A stretch of 64,000 nucleotides of DNA from Stratiolaelaps scimitus (lineage: Eukaryota; Arthropoda; Arachnida; Mesostigmata; Laelapidae), in NCBI GenBank assembly GCA_019614645.1, contig JABWDB010000016.1, positions 1,860,001-1,924,000 of the forward strand. The letters are read 5' to 3'. The notes under the pieces were generated by a model. It searched no databases. It saw only the letters and a list, made by a program, of their open reading frames with translations, and was not told the origin of the DNA. Made by a program: the position numbers and the translations under genes. Shown in pieces: positions 1-10,108 of this stretch (positions are counted from its first letter, which is position 1; every line of letters begins with the position of its first letter).

Positions 1-215
1 CTTTTATGGAAAATGACCCCCTCCCTGTTGACGTCAATTAGTCAATTCAATACAACAGACCTTTGATGATAAAACAACACAAATTTGATCGCTCGACGCT
101 CATTCATGGTGGAGCTCGAGCAAGCTCTGCACACTAAATATACAAATCGCACAGCTGGTCGATACAGGGTAATACATATAACGTTTTCGGGGTTGTCAGA
201 AATTCGTGTTGTGGA

Positions 216-375
216 TTACACGCACTTGTTACCCTGTTGAGGTTTTTTCTTTGCGCCAAGCTCGGCAGTCAGTTGCCGTGGCTCGTCCATGAGGCTGTCG
301 GTACTTTTTCTTGCGGGAACGAGCTTTGATTCGACGGGAGCTCCCACGTCGCCCACGTGCGCTTGACTGCGTGAC
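216..375 (-). CDS. smash: LMO7/Smash-like gene, exon 8 (last coding exon in the window)
   Basis: The acceptor TTCGCAG ends at 376 and completes the Arg codon left as AG by exon 7. The frame then reads SRSQAHVGDVGAPVESK, followed by a basic run ending GAKKKPQQ. A second acceptor nine bases inside the exon (start 366) would drop three residues in the same frame. The 3' end is ambiguous. A donor CAGG/GTAACA gives an exon end at 233, phase 1, for splicing onward. Reading through instead gives GNKCV and a TAA at 218-216. The family normally ends in a LIM zinc-binding domain and none is encoded here. No AATAAA was seen on the minus strand downstream, so onward splicing to LIM exons left of base 1 is favoured. 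The basic, Ser-containing peptide has no recognisable domain. Confidence 0.6.
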
Positions 376-700
376 CTGCGAAGCGATGAAGTTGAGCAGA
401 CATCGATTAGTGTATCGATTAAATTCGATCATACCCCTCATGGGTAACAATAATTTGCTATACGCATCTAATTAGTGATATTTGATTGATAAAAAAACAA
501 ATTAGTGCCCTGCGTGAATGTTATATCGTTCCCGTTTAAGTGGTATTATTTATATATATATATATATATATGTACGTTGTGCAACGATTAATTTGTTTTG
601 TCATTTAGTTCTATAACAGTCATTAGGATGTGTTTGACAATGTCCATTCTATGGCAGTATCAATGATTGTAGGAATACTTGACACTAGATGTGCACTCAC
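376..700 (-). other. Intron 7 of the LMO7/Smash-like gene
   Basis: This 325 bp intron has donor GTGAGTGC next to exon 7 and acceptor TTCGCAG next to exon 8. It is AT-rich and contains a perfect TA run at 550-571. Nothing else was seen in it. Confidence 0.6.
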
Positions 701-1725
701 CTCTGTATGGCTTCGAGGGTCGGCTTATTAACCGAAGCTGACAGTATTCGTCCCTGTTCATGTGCCACTCTTGGCGCTTCATAGAAATCTTCCGCCACCG
801 ACGGTTTTCGCAGGTTATTCAAATAATCCCTCGTCTTCGCGTAAGTCTCGACATTCTCGTAAATTTCCTGCCCATACGCGCTGGCATTGGCGCCTGACAA
901 CGGCAGTTCGCCAGTTTTACCGCCGAGAAGATGCGAACTCTTCGTTGTCGCTCTTGCCAGTTGGTTGCTGTTTGCATAGATATCCTCACAGGATTTAGCG
1001 TATTTGCGGGTGTTCTCGTAAATATCCTCGGTGCACGGATATCCTGAGCCGGTTGTTGATTGGCTCTGTTGCTGCATGTAGTCATAGCCGGGGTAATTGA
1101 CTGCGCCTTCATGGTAGCTTTTCCTTTCCTGTCGGAGGATGGGATTCTCCCGATGCCTCATCATTGCCATGTCACCGTAGACAGGAGCTTCAGCGGGTCG
1201 CCGCAATTCGCCAAACATCTGTTCCGAGTCATTGGGACCTGGCCCAAATCGAGCCTGGCTACCTTGCAAGCTGGCCTGACTTGTCGTTACCGTGGTGGCC
1301 ATTTGTCCTGCAACGCCAGGCCTTCCGACAGACATTTGTTGATGATATGGACCGTGGTACATGTGCTGTTGGCGGTTCAGCTGAGGCGCATTCTCGTAGA
1401 GTTCTTCAGCAGGATTATACGGCACGATATTGGTAGGAGGCACTGGTGCGGGCCCTTTCTTAACTCCTTTCGGCGGTTGAGAAGGCAGTTGATCATACAG
1501 ATCAAAATTGCAGCCAGTGCTATTAGGCACCTGGTAGAGTTGTTCACCAGAGCCAGAGGCTATAATTTCTGCGTTCCCGTAGATTTCTTGGGCGTCCAAG
1601 GCCTTCACGCGCACCTCCGCCTCTACCTGTAACTGTTGGCGGGAGGTGAGATGCTGAATCGTCGTTTGATGCGTCAACCTGTCCCGTTCATTGTCACGTC
1701 GGGCGACTGCATCAGAGCTCTGCAC
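701..1725 (-). CDS. smash: LMO7/Smash-like gene, exon 7: tyrosine-motif tail
   Basis: This 1,025 bp exon starts after the acceptor CATCGCAG (phase 0, VQSSDAVARRDNERD) and ends at CAGAG/GTGAGT (phase 2). It encodes about 341 residues rich in Gln, Asn and Tyr. At least six Tyr sites share an acidic-hydrophobic-Tyr pattern: QEIYGNAE (Tyr codon at 1581-1579), EELYENAP, EDIYENTR, CEDIYANS, QEIYENVE and AEDFYEAP near 780. A weaker APVYGDMA is also present. The Y-x-N core is the known preference of GRB2/Drk SH2 domains, and the acidic-Ile-Tyr context suits Src-family kinases, so a phosphorylation-dependent docking tail is a reasonable inference. A proline patch, GPAPVPPTN near 1445, could be an SH3 or WW ligand. 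The long plus-strand frames over this stretch are shadows. Confidence 0.78.
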
Positions 1726-2259
1726 CTGCGATGGTAGCGACCATACATGCATATAAATTTCCATTAGTACAGTGCTCCAACATATTTGTCGTGTACGAGA
1801 TCTCAAACTCTTTCTGCGGAGGAAGGAAGTCCGAACATAGGGCTACAACTTCTATACATCTAATATCAATATTTATGATACATATTAGATGATACATACT
1901 GATGCATATTATTTGAATATGTGTAACGTGAAGATGTAGCAGTACTATTCACATTGTTATTATAGACACATTATTGATACCTGTTGAAATTTTACTAGAA
2001 ATCGGTTCTAGTAAAATTTCAGTGTCTAGATTGGTGTTAACTTCTTTGTCGTGTAAGCGGTGGGCCAACCTTCCGCGAACTGTTTTTTGCGGTCAATGTG
2101 CTGCTTTTTTGTGTATATTTTTCACATTACAAGAAAAATCTGAGGCATTAGGATTATTCCAAATTGTTGTGCTGTCTGTATGAGTTCAATAAATCTAAAG
2201 CTGAATACTGAAAGCCCTTGTTTCGATGTAGTGAATGAACAAGTGGACAAATACCGTAC
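1726..2259 (-). other. Intron 6 of the LMO7/Smash-like gene
   Basis: This 534 bp intron runs from donor TCG/GTACGG at 2259 to acceptor CGCAG at 1726. It is AT-rich apart from one perfect hairpin, listed separately, and holds no other recognisable element. Confidence 0.6.
1985..2021. repeat. Perfect inverted repeat with 16 bp arms and 5 nt loop
   Basis: The left arm TGAAATTTTACTAGAA (1985-2000) is exactly complementary to the right arm TTCTAGTAAAATTTCA (2006-2021) around a loop ATCGG. It lies within intron 6. An uninterrupted 16 bp stem is unlikely to be chance. It could be a recent microduplication, a MITE remnant or an RNA hairpin in the pre-mRNA. Confidence 0.85.
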
Positions 2260-4340
2260 CGATATTTCGTAGCCGCCTCCTGGATCTTTCCAGCTCTCGA
2301 CACTCTGCTGAGGATAATGTCCTGAGAGGTTCGCATGATGTTTTATTTGGACAACTTTGGACTCTCCGTCGCGGCCGGTGGTGCTTCCGGTGTGTACTAC
2401 AACGCGAGCGTTATCTTTTTCCTTCGTCCACGGCGTGTGGCCAGCATCCTTGATTCGATGCAGTGGGTCAGGGTTAGGTGGGCTGACCACATCTGCGAGC
2501 AGCTGATCGTTGATCCGATCATTTGACGGTGACTGAGTAACGAGGTTTTCATGTTCTGTCCGTACGACAAGTGTGGTCAGCGCCTCAGGAGAGCCGATAT
2601 CAATGAGGTCGGCGCATTTGCTCTGTGGAGGCGAGTCCATCCCAATGTTCACCGAACTGTTCATCTTGTTAGGTCTGATGACTGGAGAACTTTCGCTATC
2701 TGGTGATAAGTCAGACAGATGCGCCGGCGATTCGTTTCGCTCGGACACTGGCGAGAACACTGAGCCTGAAGCCACCGAGGACAGCATGGCATTGCCTACC
2801 TCTCGGCGTATCTCTGTTACCGTTGTTGTCGAGCTGGCACTTCGCGAATCTTCACTAATTGTACTCTCCGAATGATCGGTTGGAGAGCGAACCGAGTAGA
2901 TGTCGGAGGCCGATCCGATATTCAACAAAACGCGTTCCTCTTCAGGGCGTTTCCTGTCTCCTACTGGTAAAGAAATGGTGGTCACAGGGGGTGAAGGTGT
3001 GGATTCCCCGTCTTGTAACGAAGTTCCATAGACTTCAGCTTCGATGTTAGCCAGTTTGGCGCGTCGTCTCTCGATATCGTTCGTCGTCGAGGACGAACAG
3101 AAGAGAGCCTCCTTGCGTTTGCGAATCAGGTCGGGCTCGATGGCCACCTCGATTTTCGGCTTGGACTGCATGCTATTCACGGTCAGCTCAACTTTGCGCT
3201 GGTCAGACGAGAACTGCGCCGGAGCCATCTCGGAACCAATCTGCAGTGCCATCAGCTTTCGTTCAACAGTCTTCGGTTCGATGTCAATCTGTTGCACTGG
3301 CTTTTCTCTTTTGGTAGCGTTTTCAAGAAAGTTGGCCTTACGCTGCTCGATCAACTTGGGCTGGATATCCAGATCGAGGCTACGTTCGGTCCTCTGGACG
3401 GCTTCGGCGCTCTCGAGAAAGTTGGCCTTCCGCTGTTCAATTAATTTCGGCTCGATGTTCAGGTCAACCGTTGTCCGCTCGATGCGCGCGCCCGAGTGCT
3501 CGAAGAAGCTCGCCTTGCGCTCTTCCAATGTTGTTTCGATGTCAACGGACGGCGTCTTCGATTTGCTCGACTGAGAATCGCCTGATGAGCCTCCGGCCGT
3601 GTTCTCAATCGATGCTTTGAGCTGGGCCACCGCGACCGATGGTAGGTCCACAACTCGGACTTCGTCTGTTCGCTGTGAAGCATTCTCTATCGAAGCTTTG
3701 CGCTGCAGTACGAGGTGCTGCTCGACAGGAATTTCCGACATGACATCAATTCTCCTCACCATGTTATCGGAGCTAGCCTGACGGATGAATTCTGCCTTTT
3801 TGCGTTCGATAATCTGTGGCTCGATCTCCTCGACAGGCGATTTCTTCTCGATTACCGTCTCTGCAAGCGACTTCGAGAGCGAGTTTTTCCGTTTGATCAC
3901 TAACTGTTCCTCTACCGGAACGTCGATCGGCGTCTGCTTGCTCGGTTCACGATCCTTATCGCGCTCTTCGTCCTGCTCAAGCTGTAGCGCCTGAATGAAT
4001 AGTTGTGACTTTCTTCTCTCTACGAGCTTTGGTTCGATGATCACCTCATTGGTCGCTGCTGCCGTCGTCGAAGCCTTATCACCATTGCCGTCACTATGGT
4101 TCTGTCCAAGCTGTCCCGAACAAAATTTTGCTAATTTCATCTTAAAGTTCGTCCTGCGTTCGACTTCCTCCGCGCTTTCCTCCGCCTGTGCGTCGGCACG
4201 ATAAATCACCATTTCGAGCTGTCCTGTCATCAGGGCAAGGTCCATAGACGATGGAACACTGCCTGGAGAATCGGCTAAAACTCCATTGAGCGAAATAACT
4301 TCATCTCCCTGCTTGAGTCCTGCGAGGTCAGCCACACCAT
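2260..4340 (-). CDS. smash: LMO7/Smash-like gene, exon 6: PDZ C-terminal half, IEP repeat array and Ser-rich linker
   Basis: This is the largest exon (2,081 bp, 693 full codons). It starts after CTGCAG with the two bases that complete Asp and ends at ATATCG/GTACGG in phase 0. It opens with the second half of the PDZ domain: GVADLAGLKQGDEVISLNGV, then a helix and the last strand LEMVIYRA, ending near 4197. From 4050 to about 3099 it carries about ten copies of a short motif, typically IEPKLIEQRKANFLE, spaced about 20-45 residues apart. The rest is Ser/Thr/Pro-rich with many S-P sites (SPPVTT, FSPVSE, LSPDSE) and one further Tyr motif SDIYSVRSP near 2895. Charge and composition suggest a long, mostly disordered scaffold with short helical modules. 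Confidence 0.82.
3099..4050 (-). repeat. Protein-level repeat array: about ten I-E-P-x-L-I-x-R-K units
   Basis: Reading on the minus strand inside exon 6, the units are: IIEPKLVERRKSQLF, VPVEEQLVIKRKNSL, EIEPQIIERKKAEFI, IPVEQHLVLQRKASI, a degenerate SVAVAQLKASI, DIETTLEERKASFF, NIEPKLIEQRKANFL, DIQPKLIEQRKANFL, DIEPKTVERKLMAL and AIEPDLIRKRKEAL. The consensus is hydrophobic-E-P-x-L-[IV]-x-[KR]-[KR]-K-x-x-[FIL], a compact amphipathic basic helix. Units 7 and 8 are nearly identical and may be the newest duplication. I do not recognise this as a named domain. Confidence 0.8.
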
Positions 4341-4557
4341 CTGCAGCGCGTCACAGCAGAATGCGAATATTTATTGACTAAGTAAGAACAGCGTCTCGAT
4401 GTCCGAAAAACGGCACCGCAACTATCAGTTACAGCATGGTGCTTATTATGGCAATTATGTCATACGGTCTATATGGTATTGTATTATTAATCATATATTT
4501 ACTCGGTGTAATGAAGGAGAGAAATAATATAAGACTACATTATTGAGAACTACTAAC

Positions 4558-5051
4558 CTTCGTCAACGGACTCGACGATAACCTTTTGGCCGTTCTGAGT
4601 GAGCATAAAGCCGAATATGTCGGATGATGGGTTAATTGAAAGCCGAATAATGACCTCGTTCGGATTCGATGCAGAATCATATTTGGGCACAGTTGACCCA
4701 GAAAGCGTACACGAAGCGGACGACGGTCGAGGCTGAACAGAGGTGACCAAATCTTTCACCGTATCGGCGCTTGTTGCAATTTGAACAACAGTCCGCGTTT
4801 GGTCTCGTTCGGCATAGCTGGCACCACCTTGTGCGCTTCCGCTTCCACTCAGTGAGTCCACACCCGAATCCGCCGTCCAGGGATCTACCGGTGACGCAAG
4901 CCTCTCCTCGGATCCCTGCGAACCCTCAGAGCCGAGGCGTTCCTCCGAATTGCCATCAGATGACTTCCCTTCTGACTGGCTATCCACTGAGTCCGCTGTT
5001 GTCAAGCGTTTATGACTCGCGAGTCCATTCTCCTTATTTTCCTCATCGAAA
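4558..5051 (-). CDS. smash: LMO7/Smash-like gene, exon 5: Ser-rich linker and PDZ N-terminal half
   Basis: The acceptor ATCGATTTTAG gives a first base T that completes a His codon with exon 4 (phase 2). The exon then reads FDEENKENGLASHKR. It is rich in Ser, Glu and Gly, and ends at GACGAAG/GTTAGT (phase 1). The last 35 or so residues begin a PDZ domain: NEVIIRLSIN is the first strand and DIFGFML is the carboxylate-binding loop (equivalent to GLGF). QNGQKVIVESVDED then leads directly into GVADLAGLKQGD of exon 6. The complete PDZ is about 83 residues, the usual size. PDZ domains of this family bind C-terminal peptides of junction proteins, but the ligand here cannot be read from the sequence. 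An intron through the loop before the PDZ alpha-A helix separates the two halves (4341-4557). Confidence 0.82.
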
Positions 5052-5289
5052 CTAAAATCGATGAAAAACGTAAAGAAATACAACAGAGAAGTCGAAACGA
5101 AAGTATGTAACCCGCCTTCCCTAACTTCTTAAGGCATATTTACGATGAGCTAATGCTTCGGGGCAAATTTCTAATCCACGCCGATGTGCTCAGTAGTACG
5201 CACGATACGAGCAGCCCCATTCAAGATCAATAATAATAATCATAATCATAGTTATACAGACGTTCAACGTACGATGTCATGAAACTTAC

Positions 5290-5528
5290 TGGACATCGTT
5301 TTCATCATGGTTTGCAATATGCTCTTGGCTGAAGAAGTTCAGGTTATAGCCATGATGCGGGGTGGCTTGCTGGCGGCTCTGCCGTTGCTGCATCATCTCG
5401 GAGAAGGTTTTCACCTTGCGGATCTGACGAGCCTCCTCTTCTTCCATAAGTCGCTTGGCCTCTTCGGCCCGACTGAGCAGGCGTTCGGGAACGCGCTGAC
5501 GGCGGGCAGACTTCCATTTGTCGAGGTT
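5290..5528 (-). CDS. smash: LMO7/Smash-like gene, exon 4: family-hallmark KWKSRR block
   Basis: This 239 bp exon lies between acceptor CGATTTCAG and donor GTCCA/GTAAGT (79 codons plus two bases). It is missed by ATG-based ORF calls because it is internal. It encodes NLDKWKSARRQRVPERLL, then a charged helix (SRAEEAKRLMEEEEARQIRK), then VKTFSEMMQQRQSRQQ. This matches, as I recall it, the LIMCH1/LMO7 arrangement of DLAKWKSRRRS, an E/K-rich helix and K-T-Y-x-E-I/M. It is the best single piece of evidence for the family. A coiled coil or single alpha-helix is likely from about residue 180 to 225. The exon starts in phase 0, so it can accept either the 31.3 kb exon or the 16.4 kb alternative exon. 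Confidence 0.82.
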
Positions 5529-8268
5529 CTGAAATCGATAAGTGTCAATACAAAGTGACGTTTCTTTAATACCGCCCAGTATAATAACCTTGCAGAAGTA
5601 AAATTAATCTGGCGAATGAATTTTCTACGCAATGAATCAACGGTCAGCTCAGGTTAGATAGCATATTCAGTGACTTCGTAACATAATTGACAATTTCGAA
5701 CACACGATCATCAAACTTATTAAAAGTGTAATACGATTAAAAGTGGTTTTGTGTGAACATGTATTCAACACAATCACCAAACTTCACATGAGTTTACTGC
5801 CACCTGTCTCATGTATTTATATCGATAGCGAACACGTTTGATATGCAGCCTACCTCGACACAGCTTTTTTATTTTAGATAAATATGAGCGTGTCGATAGC
5901 AAGTCGACACTTCCAGAGCCTTCCTTACGATCCACAGTAAGAGGCAAAGCTGTGATGAGGTCTGATGACAATTATGCGCGGTCACGAGTGTTGTAATGAC
6001 GAAACGTCTGTAAGTCGTTGCTGTCTCATGGGAAGGTGCATTACGAAGAAATAGAATAGAAACACCCTATTATCATCATATTCTGATAGCCGCTTCGAAG
6101 GTCGCACACGCACACACACATTAACAACGATCAACTGACTGCCATCGAAGTGACGGAGTGGCCAGGAAATCCACGGACACAAAATTTAACGGACAATTAA
6201 AAATCTGTATCCGATGTGAGTAGGTGCTTCTGTGTGAAACATGCCCTTCGTGATCCACTCGATGCGGATACATTCGTTTGTAGAAACTCTCAGCGCCGTG
6301 GCCCATTTCAAGGGAAGAGATGACAACTGACCGGAGGAACTACAAAATATATATGAGAAGTATATATATATGAATGTATGATCAAGAAACGATGTAAATT
6401 GGAAAGTCGATCACTGCGTGGTTCTGCTATTTTTATAATCTCACTCCCTTCTAATTAAACGCTCAAAATTAGAAAAACTATACTTGTTATAATTAACTAC
6501 TACCCTACAATGGAAAGTTGGTGATCTTCTGTTATGATCTTCTGATCTCACTATGACGACATTGTCGACTACTGTGAACAATTAGCCGCGTCAAGCACAT
6601 CCTATAGCAGTATGATCGTCTACGGTGAGTGAAACCTCAAAACAGGTCATCAAACAACAAAAGCCAATCTAGCCCAGTTTTATTTATAGTGGTGCGTCGT
6701 ATGAGGCAATGCCGAAAGCATAACCGTAAACTTTAAACATTGACTGTGAAAAAGCCCGGAAAATGTACCGTTATTAGTTTGGCTCAGTCAGCCAGAATTT
6801 TCGTTAGGACTAAACGATAGAAAATGAAAGTGAAAAGATCTGTTTGTTATAGAGCCGCAATATGATATTCGCGTTCGTAAACATGTTCCCAGTATTCCCC
6901 CAATGATTTTCCATGATATATTATTATATATATGGTGTGTCCCATGGTGCTCATACATCGTGACATGATTATGGCTTTTGCGAATACAAACGCCCTCCTA
7001 TAATAGCACTAAACTAATAATAATAATAATAGTAGTAATAATGCTATGTTGCTCCTTCGCGCAGAACTGTCATATATTATTTCTTATTTGAGTTCTGTTA
7101 CTCTATAATTATTGAAAGGCGCTACAGATATTGGCTTCTTTAGCAGGATCAAAAAAAACATCCGTTTATTGATTTTACCACCCCCGATCGAGACAACGCC
7201 ACTCGCACAATTCGTACGATAAAGTTCGCGCCAGAGAAGACGCACACCAAATTTAGGACTAACGCTTTTAGCGGCACCTTTTTGAAGTACCTCGTTTTGT
7301 CCCTTCATGCTTCTGTGTCGATCCGAAGTCAAACGAGGAGACGGGGGAATGCGACAACTTCAGCAAAACTCTCTACCGAGCAGGTCCGATATTAATACGA
7401 GGACCGATCGGCTTGAATTGCCGTTGAGCGTAATGGACACAACTACGCGACAGGAAGAAATAAATTGCTGCCAGTTAGTTGCTCATTGACGGTTGGGCTA
7501 CGTCTGTCCATCTACCTGTGCTCATGCTCCGTCGTCCCTTGGTTCGTCCGCCGTCTCATCATTTGGACAACGACGACGATGGCGGCGGCGGCGGCGGCGG
7601 CGATGAGAAGCTGATGTGTCTGCCCAAGTATAATAATAATAATATGTATTTACCTCTCCGGTCATCTTCATCTCTCATCGTGATTTATCTTTACGTTCAC
7701 GCTTGCTATCGCCAGCATCATCTTAATAAGTATCGATATGTTTCAATGAATGGGAGCGATCCTGAGATAACGGGCCGGAGTAGGATGTGGACAGCTTGCG
7801 GACGATATCAAAAACTCTAACCGGCAAAATCGAACTGGGCGATCAAACTGTACGTGTACATACCTAAATGCTACATGGACACACATGTACACATTTCTGT
7901 GACGTCGATGACGTTGAATAATTGTCAGTATATATATATATCTGATTATGTATATGAACATTCACATGTCTGTACATTCAATGCGGGATACCTAGTATCA
8001 TAAGTACACCATGAAAAATTCACTCTTGCTTCTCAATCACTCAACAGTTTTCGGGTAGGTTAAGAGGTTGGCTCAAACCACACCCATTAGCCCACTCCCC
8101 TACCTTCCAATGATGTGTAATGCATACATTTATGATATAGAAACATTAGTCGTTACTGAGATGGAAGGGAAGATGTAGATTAGAATCAGTTCCTCATATG
8201 ATAGATAAGTATGACAGTGGATGATTTATTCTGATGTGAATTCGTTCTGTTTTAGGTGAACAGTGAGG

Positions 8269-9485
8269 AAAGGACAGTGCATGAGCGAACATAAACGATG
8301 ACAACAGCGACAGCAGCAGTAGCCAGACAAAATTATTGCTGCTGCTGCGGCTGTTGCTGTTGCGATGTCAGGTTTGTGTCTCTTTAGGGAGAATGATTTT
8401 CTGCATCGTCTTTGCTTTGGCGGCTTCTGGTGGATCCCAAAGGCATGTCAGCTAGCATCACCATCAGCAGCAGTAGCACCACCACCATCATAACAGTTGC
8501 GTGATGGTCGTCGCAGTTATATATATAGTAGCAACCTACCGGATGTCGTAGGGAGTCAGTCGTTCTCACACATAGACCCAGACACACAGATCGGGGGAGC
8601 CGACCAGAGCTGCGAGACGAAAAAGAAAGTCAAACCACCGCCCCAGGTGAAATAACGCAATGGAATCTAGCAGGAGCATCAGTTCAACCACCACCACCAC
8701 CACCAGCAGCAGCAATAGCAGGAACAGAAGTAGCAGCAACAACACCATCAACAAGAGCAGCAGAGCCAGTGACCGGCTCATCGGCACCAGCAAACAGCCA
8801 ACAACCGATAGACGACAGCCGTGACCCACTGACGCAGCCGCAGTAGCTGCAGCAGCAGCAGCAGTATCGTCGTTGACGTCGCCGACCTCCGAAACTCCTT
8901 TTCTGAGGAGAAACACAGTAGAGTCTACGAACGAAGACGATGGCGGCGGAGTGAGCCGAGCAGGCTGACTGTTGCCATTTTGGCGCGCCAATAAGATCGG
9001 AAACGAGGGAAGGAATGGAGCCCCGGAGCTCCAGAACTTCAACCCTGCAGCTAGGGAACGGTCTGCGGCCGGCGAGGCGCGCCCTGAACATCATCGACGC
9101 CGATGATGTGAGCCGCGACAACGGGTCACAGGCAAGGCAGGACCGGCATAACCAGACAGCTAACCCGGGCCGTAGGGCCGCTGGTGCGTTTCTGATCTGC
9201 TGGCTGCTGCTGTTGCTGCTACCGCCGCCGTTGTGGCTACTACCACCGCCACCAGCATCAGCATGAACTGATATGAAAGCCAATGTGGTGACGGCCGTGG
9301 TGCTGACGACGGCGGCGGCGACGTCAGCAGCAGCAGCCGTAAAAGCGATAGAGGGGAGAAGCTAATCGGAAACAACAACGACAAAACGACCCCGCAACTC
9401 CACATGGGAGTAAGTGGATCGAAATCACCGTACAAGATACTACTACTACCACCACCACTACCACCACTACTACTACTACCATCAC
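8269..9485. repeat. CAG/GCC/ACC-rich low-complexity block
   Basis: There are runs of CAG, CTG, CCA and TAC triplets at 8300-8360, 8690-8735, 8845-8870, 9205-9265 and 9438-9480, in a GC-rich background with few CpG gaps. It makes long spurious frames on both strands, up to 199 codons of mostly Ala, Leu, Ser and Gly. It may be an unrecognised 5' exon or regulatory island, but no splice-bounded exon could be justified. Confidence 0.5.
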
Positions 9486-10009
9486 TGTACATACGATGCT
9501 ACGTAGACACGACAGACAGATAGATTCATAGTATTACTCGAATAGCACTCACTCATTGGAGAATAGGTGGTGTACGCGCAAAGCAATGCGACCGCAGAAA
9601 ACAGCGGACAATTAACATTGGCACAGGGAATGGACAAATCGATTTGAGTGGCCGGCTTTCCGACAGAATATAATGAAGTCCCCTATAAGTGTGAGGCGAT
9701 AGGGAATAGATGTGGCCATAGTTGGATGGATCGAAGACAACACTTTGGCACCCACCGCTGAGAAAGCGTTGGCGAGCTTCATCAAGGCGATATTTATTAG
9801 AAATCAGGTTAGAAAATGATAATAACTAGCTTTGGGAGAAATTCCATATGAGCTCATGTATCATGACATACATAGCATTTGAGGCACGATCGAATCAAAA
9901 GATAAATGCTGTGTATTGACTGGTATCAGTATCGATTCTCCACGAAGTTCCAGAGTTGAAGTCGATATTCGTAAATCATGCGGAAGTTACGAATGGCACT
10001 TATATGGCA

Positions 10010-10108
10010 TTTGTTAGCCGTGCAGAATGGCGTAGAGCTAACGCCGGGAACTTGGAACCACAGGGTCTCCGGGTTCGAATCCCTAAGGACACATACGAAT
10101 CGGTGCGG
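10010..10108 (+). mobile_element. tRNA-derived SINE, family 1, copy A
   Basis: A Pol III B box GGGTTCGAATCCC is at 10071-10083. It is preceded by an A-box-like ATGGCGTAGAGCTAACGCC and followed by an ACACATACGAAT tail, then a TA-rich tract. A second copy in reverse orientation at 43.4-43.5 kb shares the same layout, including ACTT-GAACC/GAGCC, AGGGTCTC and CACATACGAAT. The two copies have diverged at roughly one base in five, so this is an old dispersed family rather than a tRNA gene. Confidence 0.65.

Noticed and set aside
1..215. LIM domain at the left edge
   Set aside because: No C-x2-C pairs occur in any minus-strand frame here; if present, the domain lies outside the window.
1060..1632. 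190-codon plus-strand frame
   Set aside because: Shadow of the Tyr-motif exon 7 on the opposite strand.
2335..4204. Plus-strand frames such as 3044-3574 and 2573-2875
   Set aside because: They are antisense shadows of exon 6, whose minus-strand frame is continuous and carries the PDZ half and motif repeats.
8684..9283. 199-codon minus-strand open frame
   Set aside because: Its length comes from CAG/CCA/GGC repeats, the product is low-complexity Ala/Ser/Leu/Gly, and no splice borders or domain were seen.
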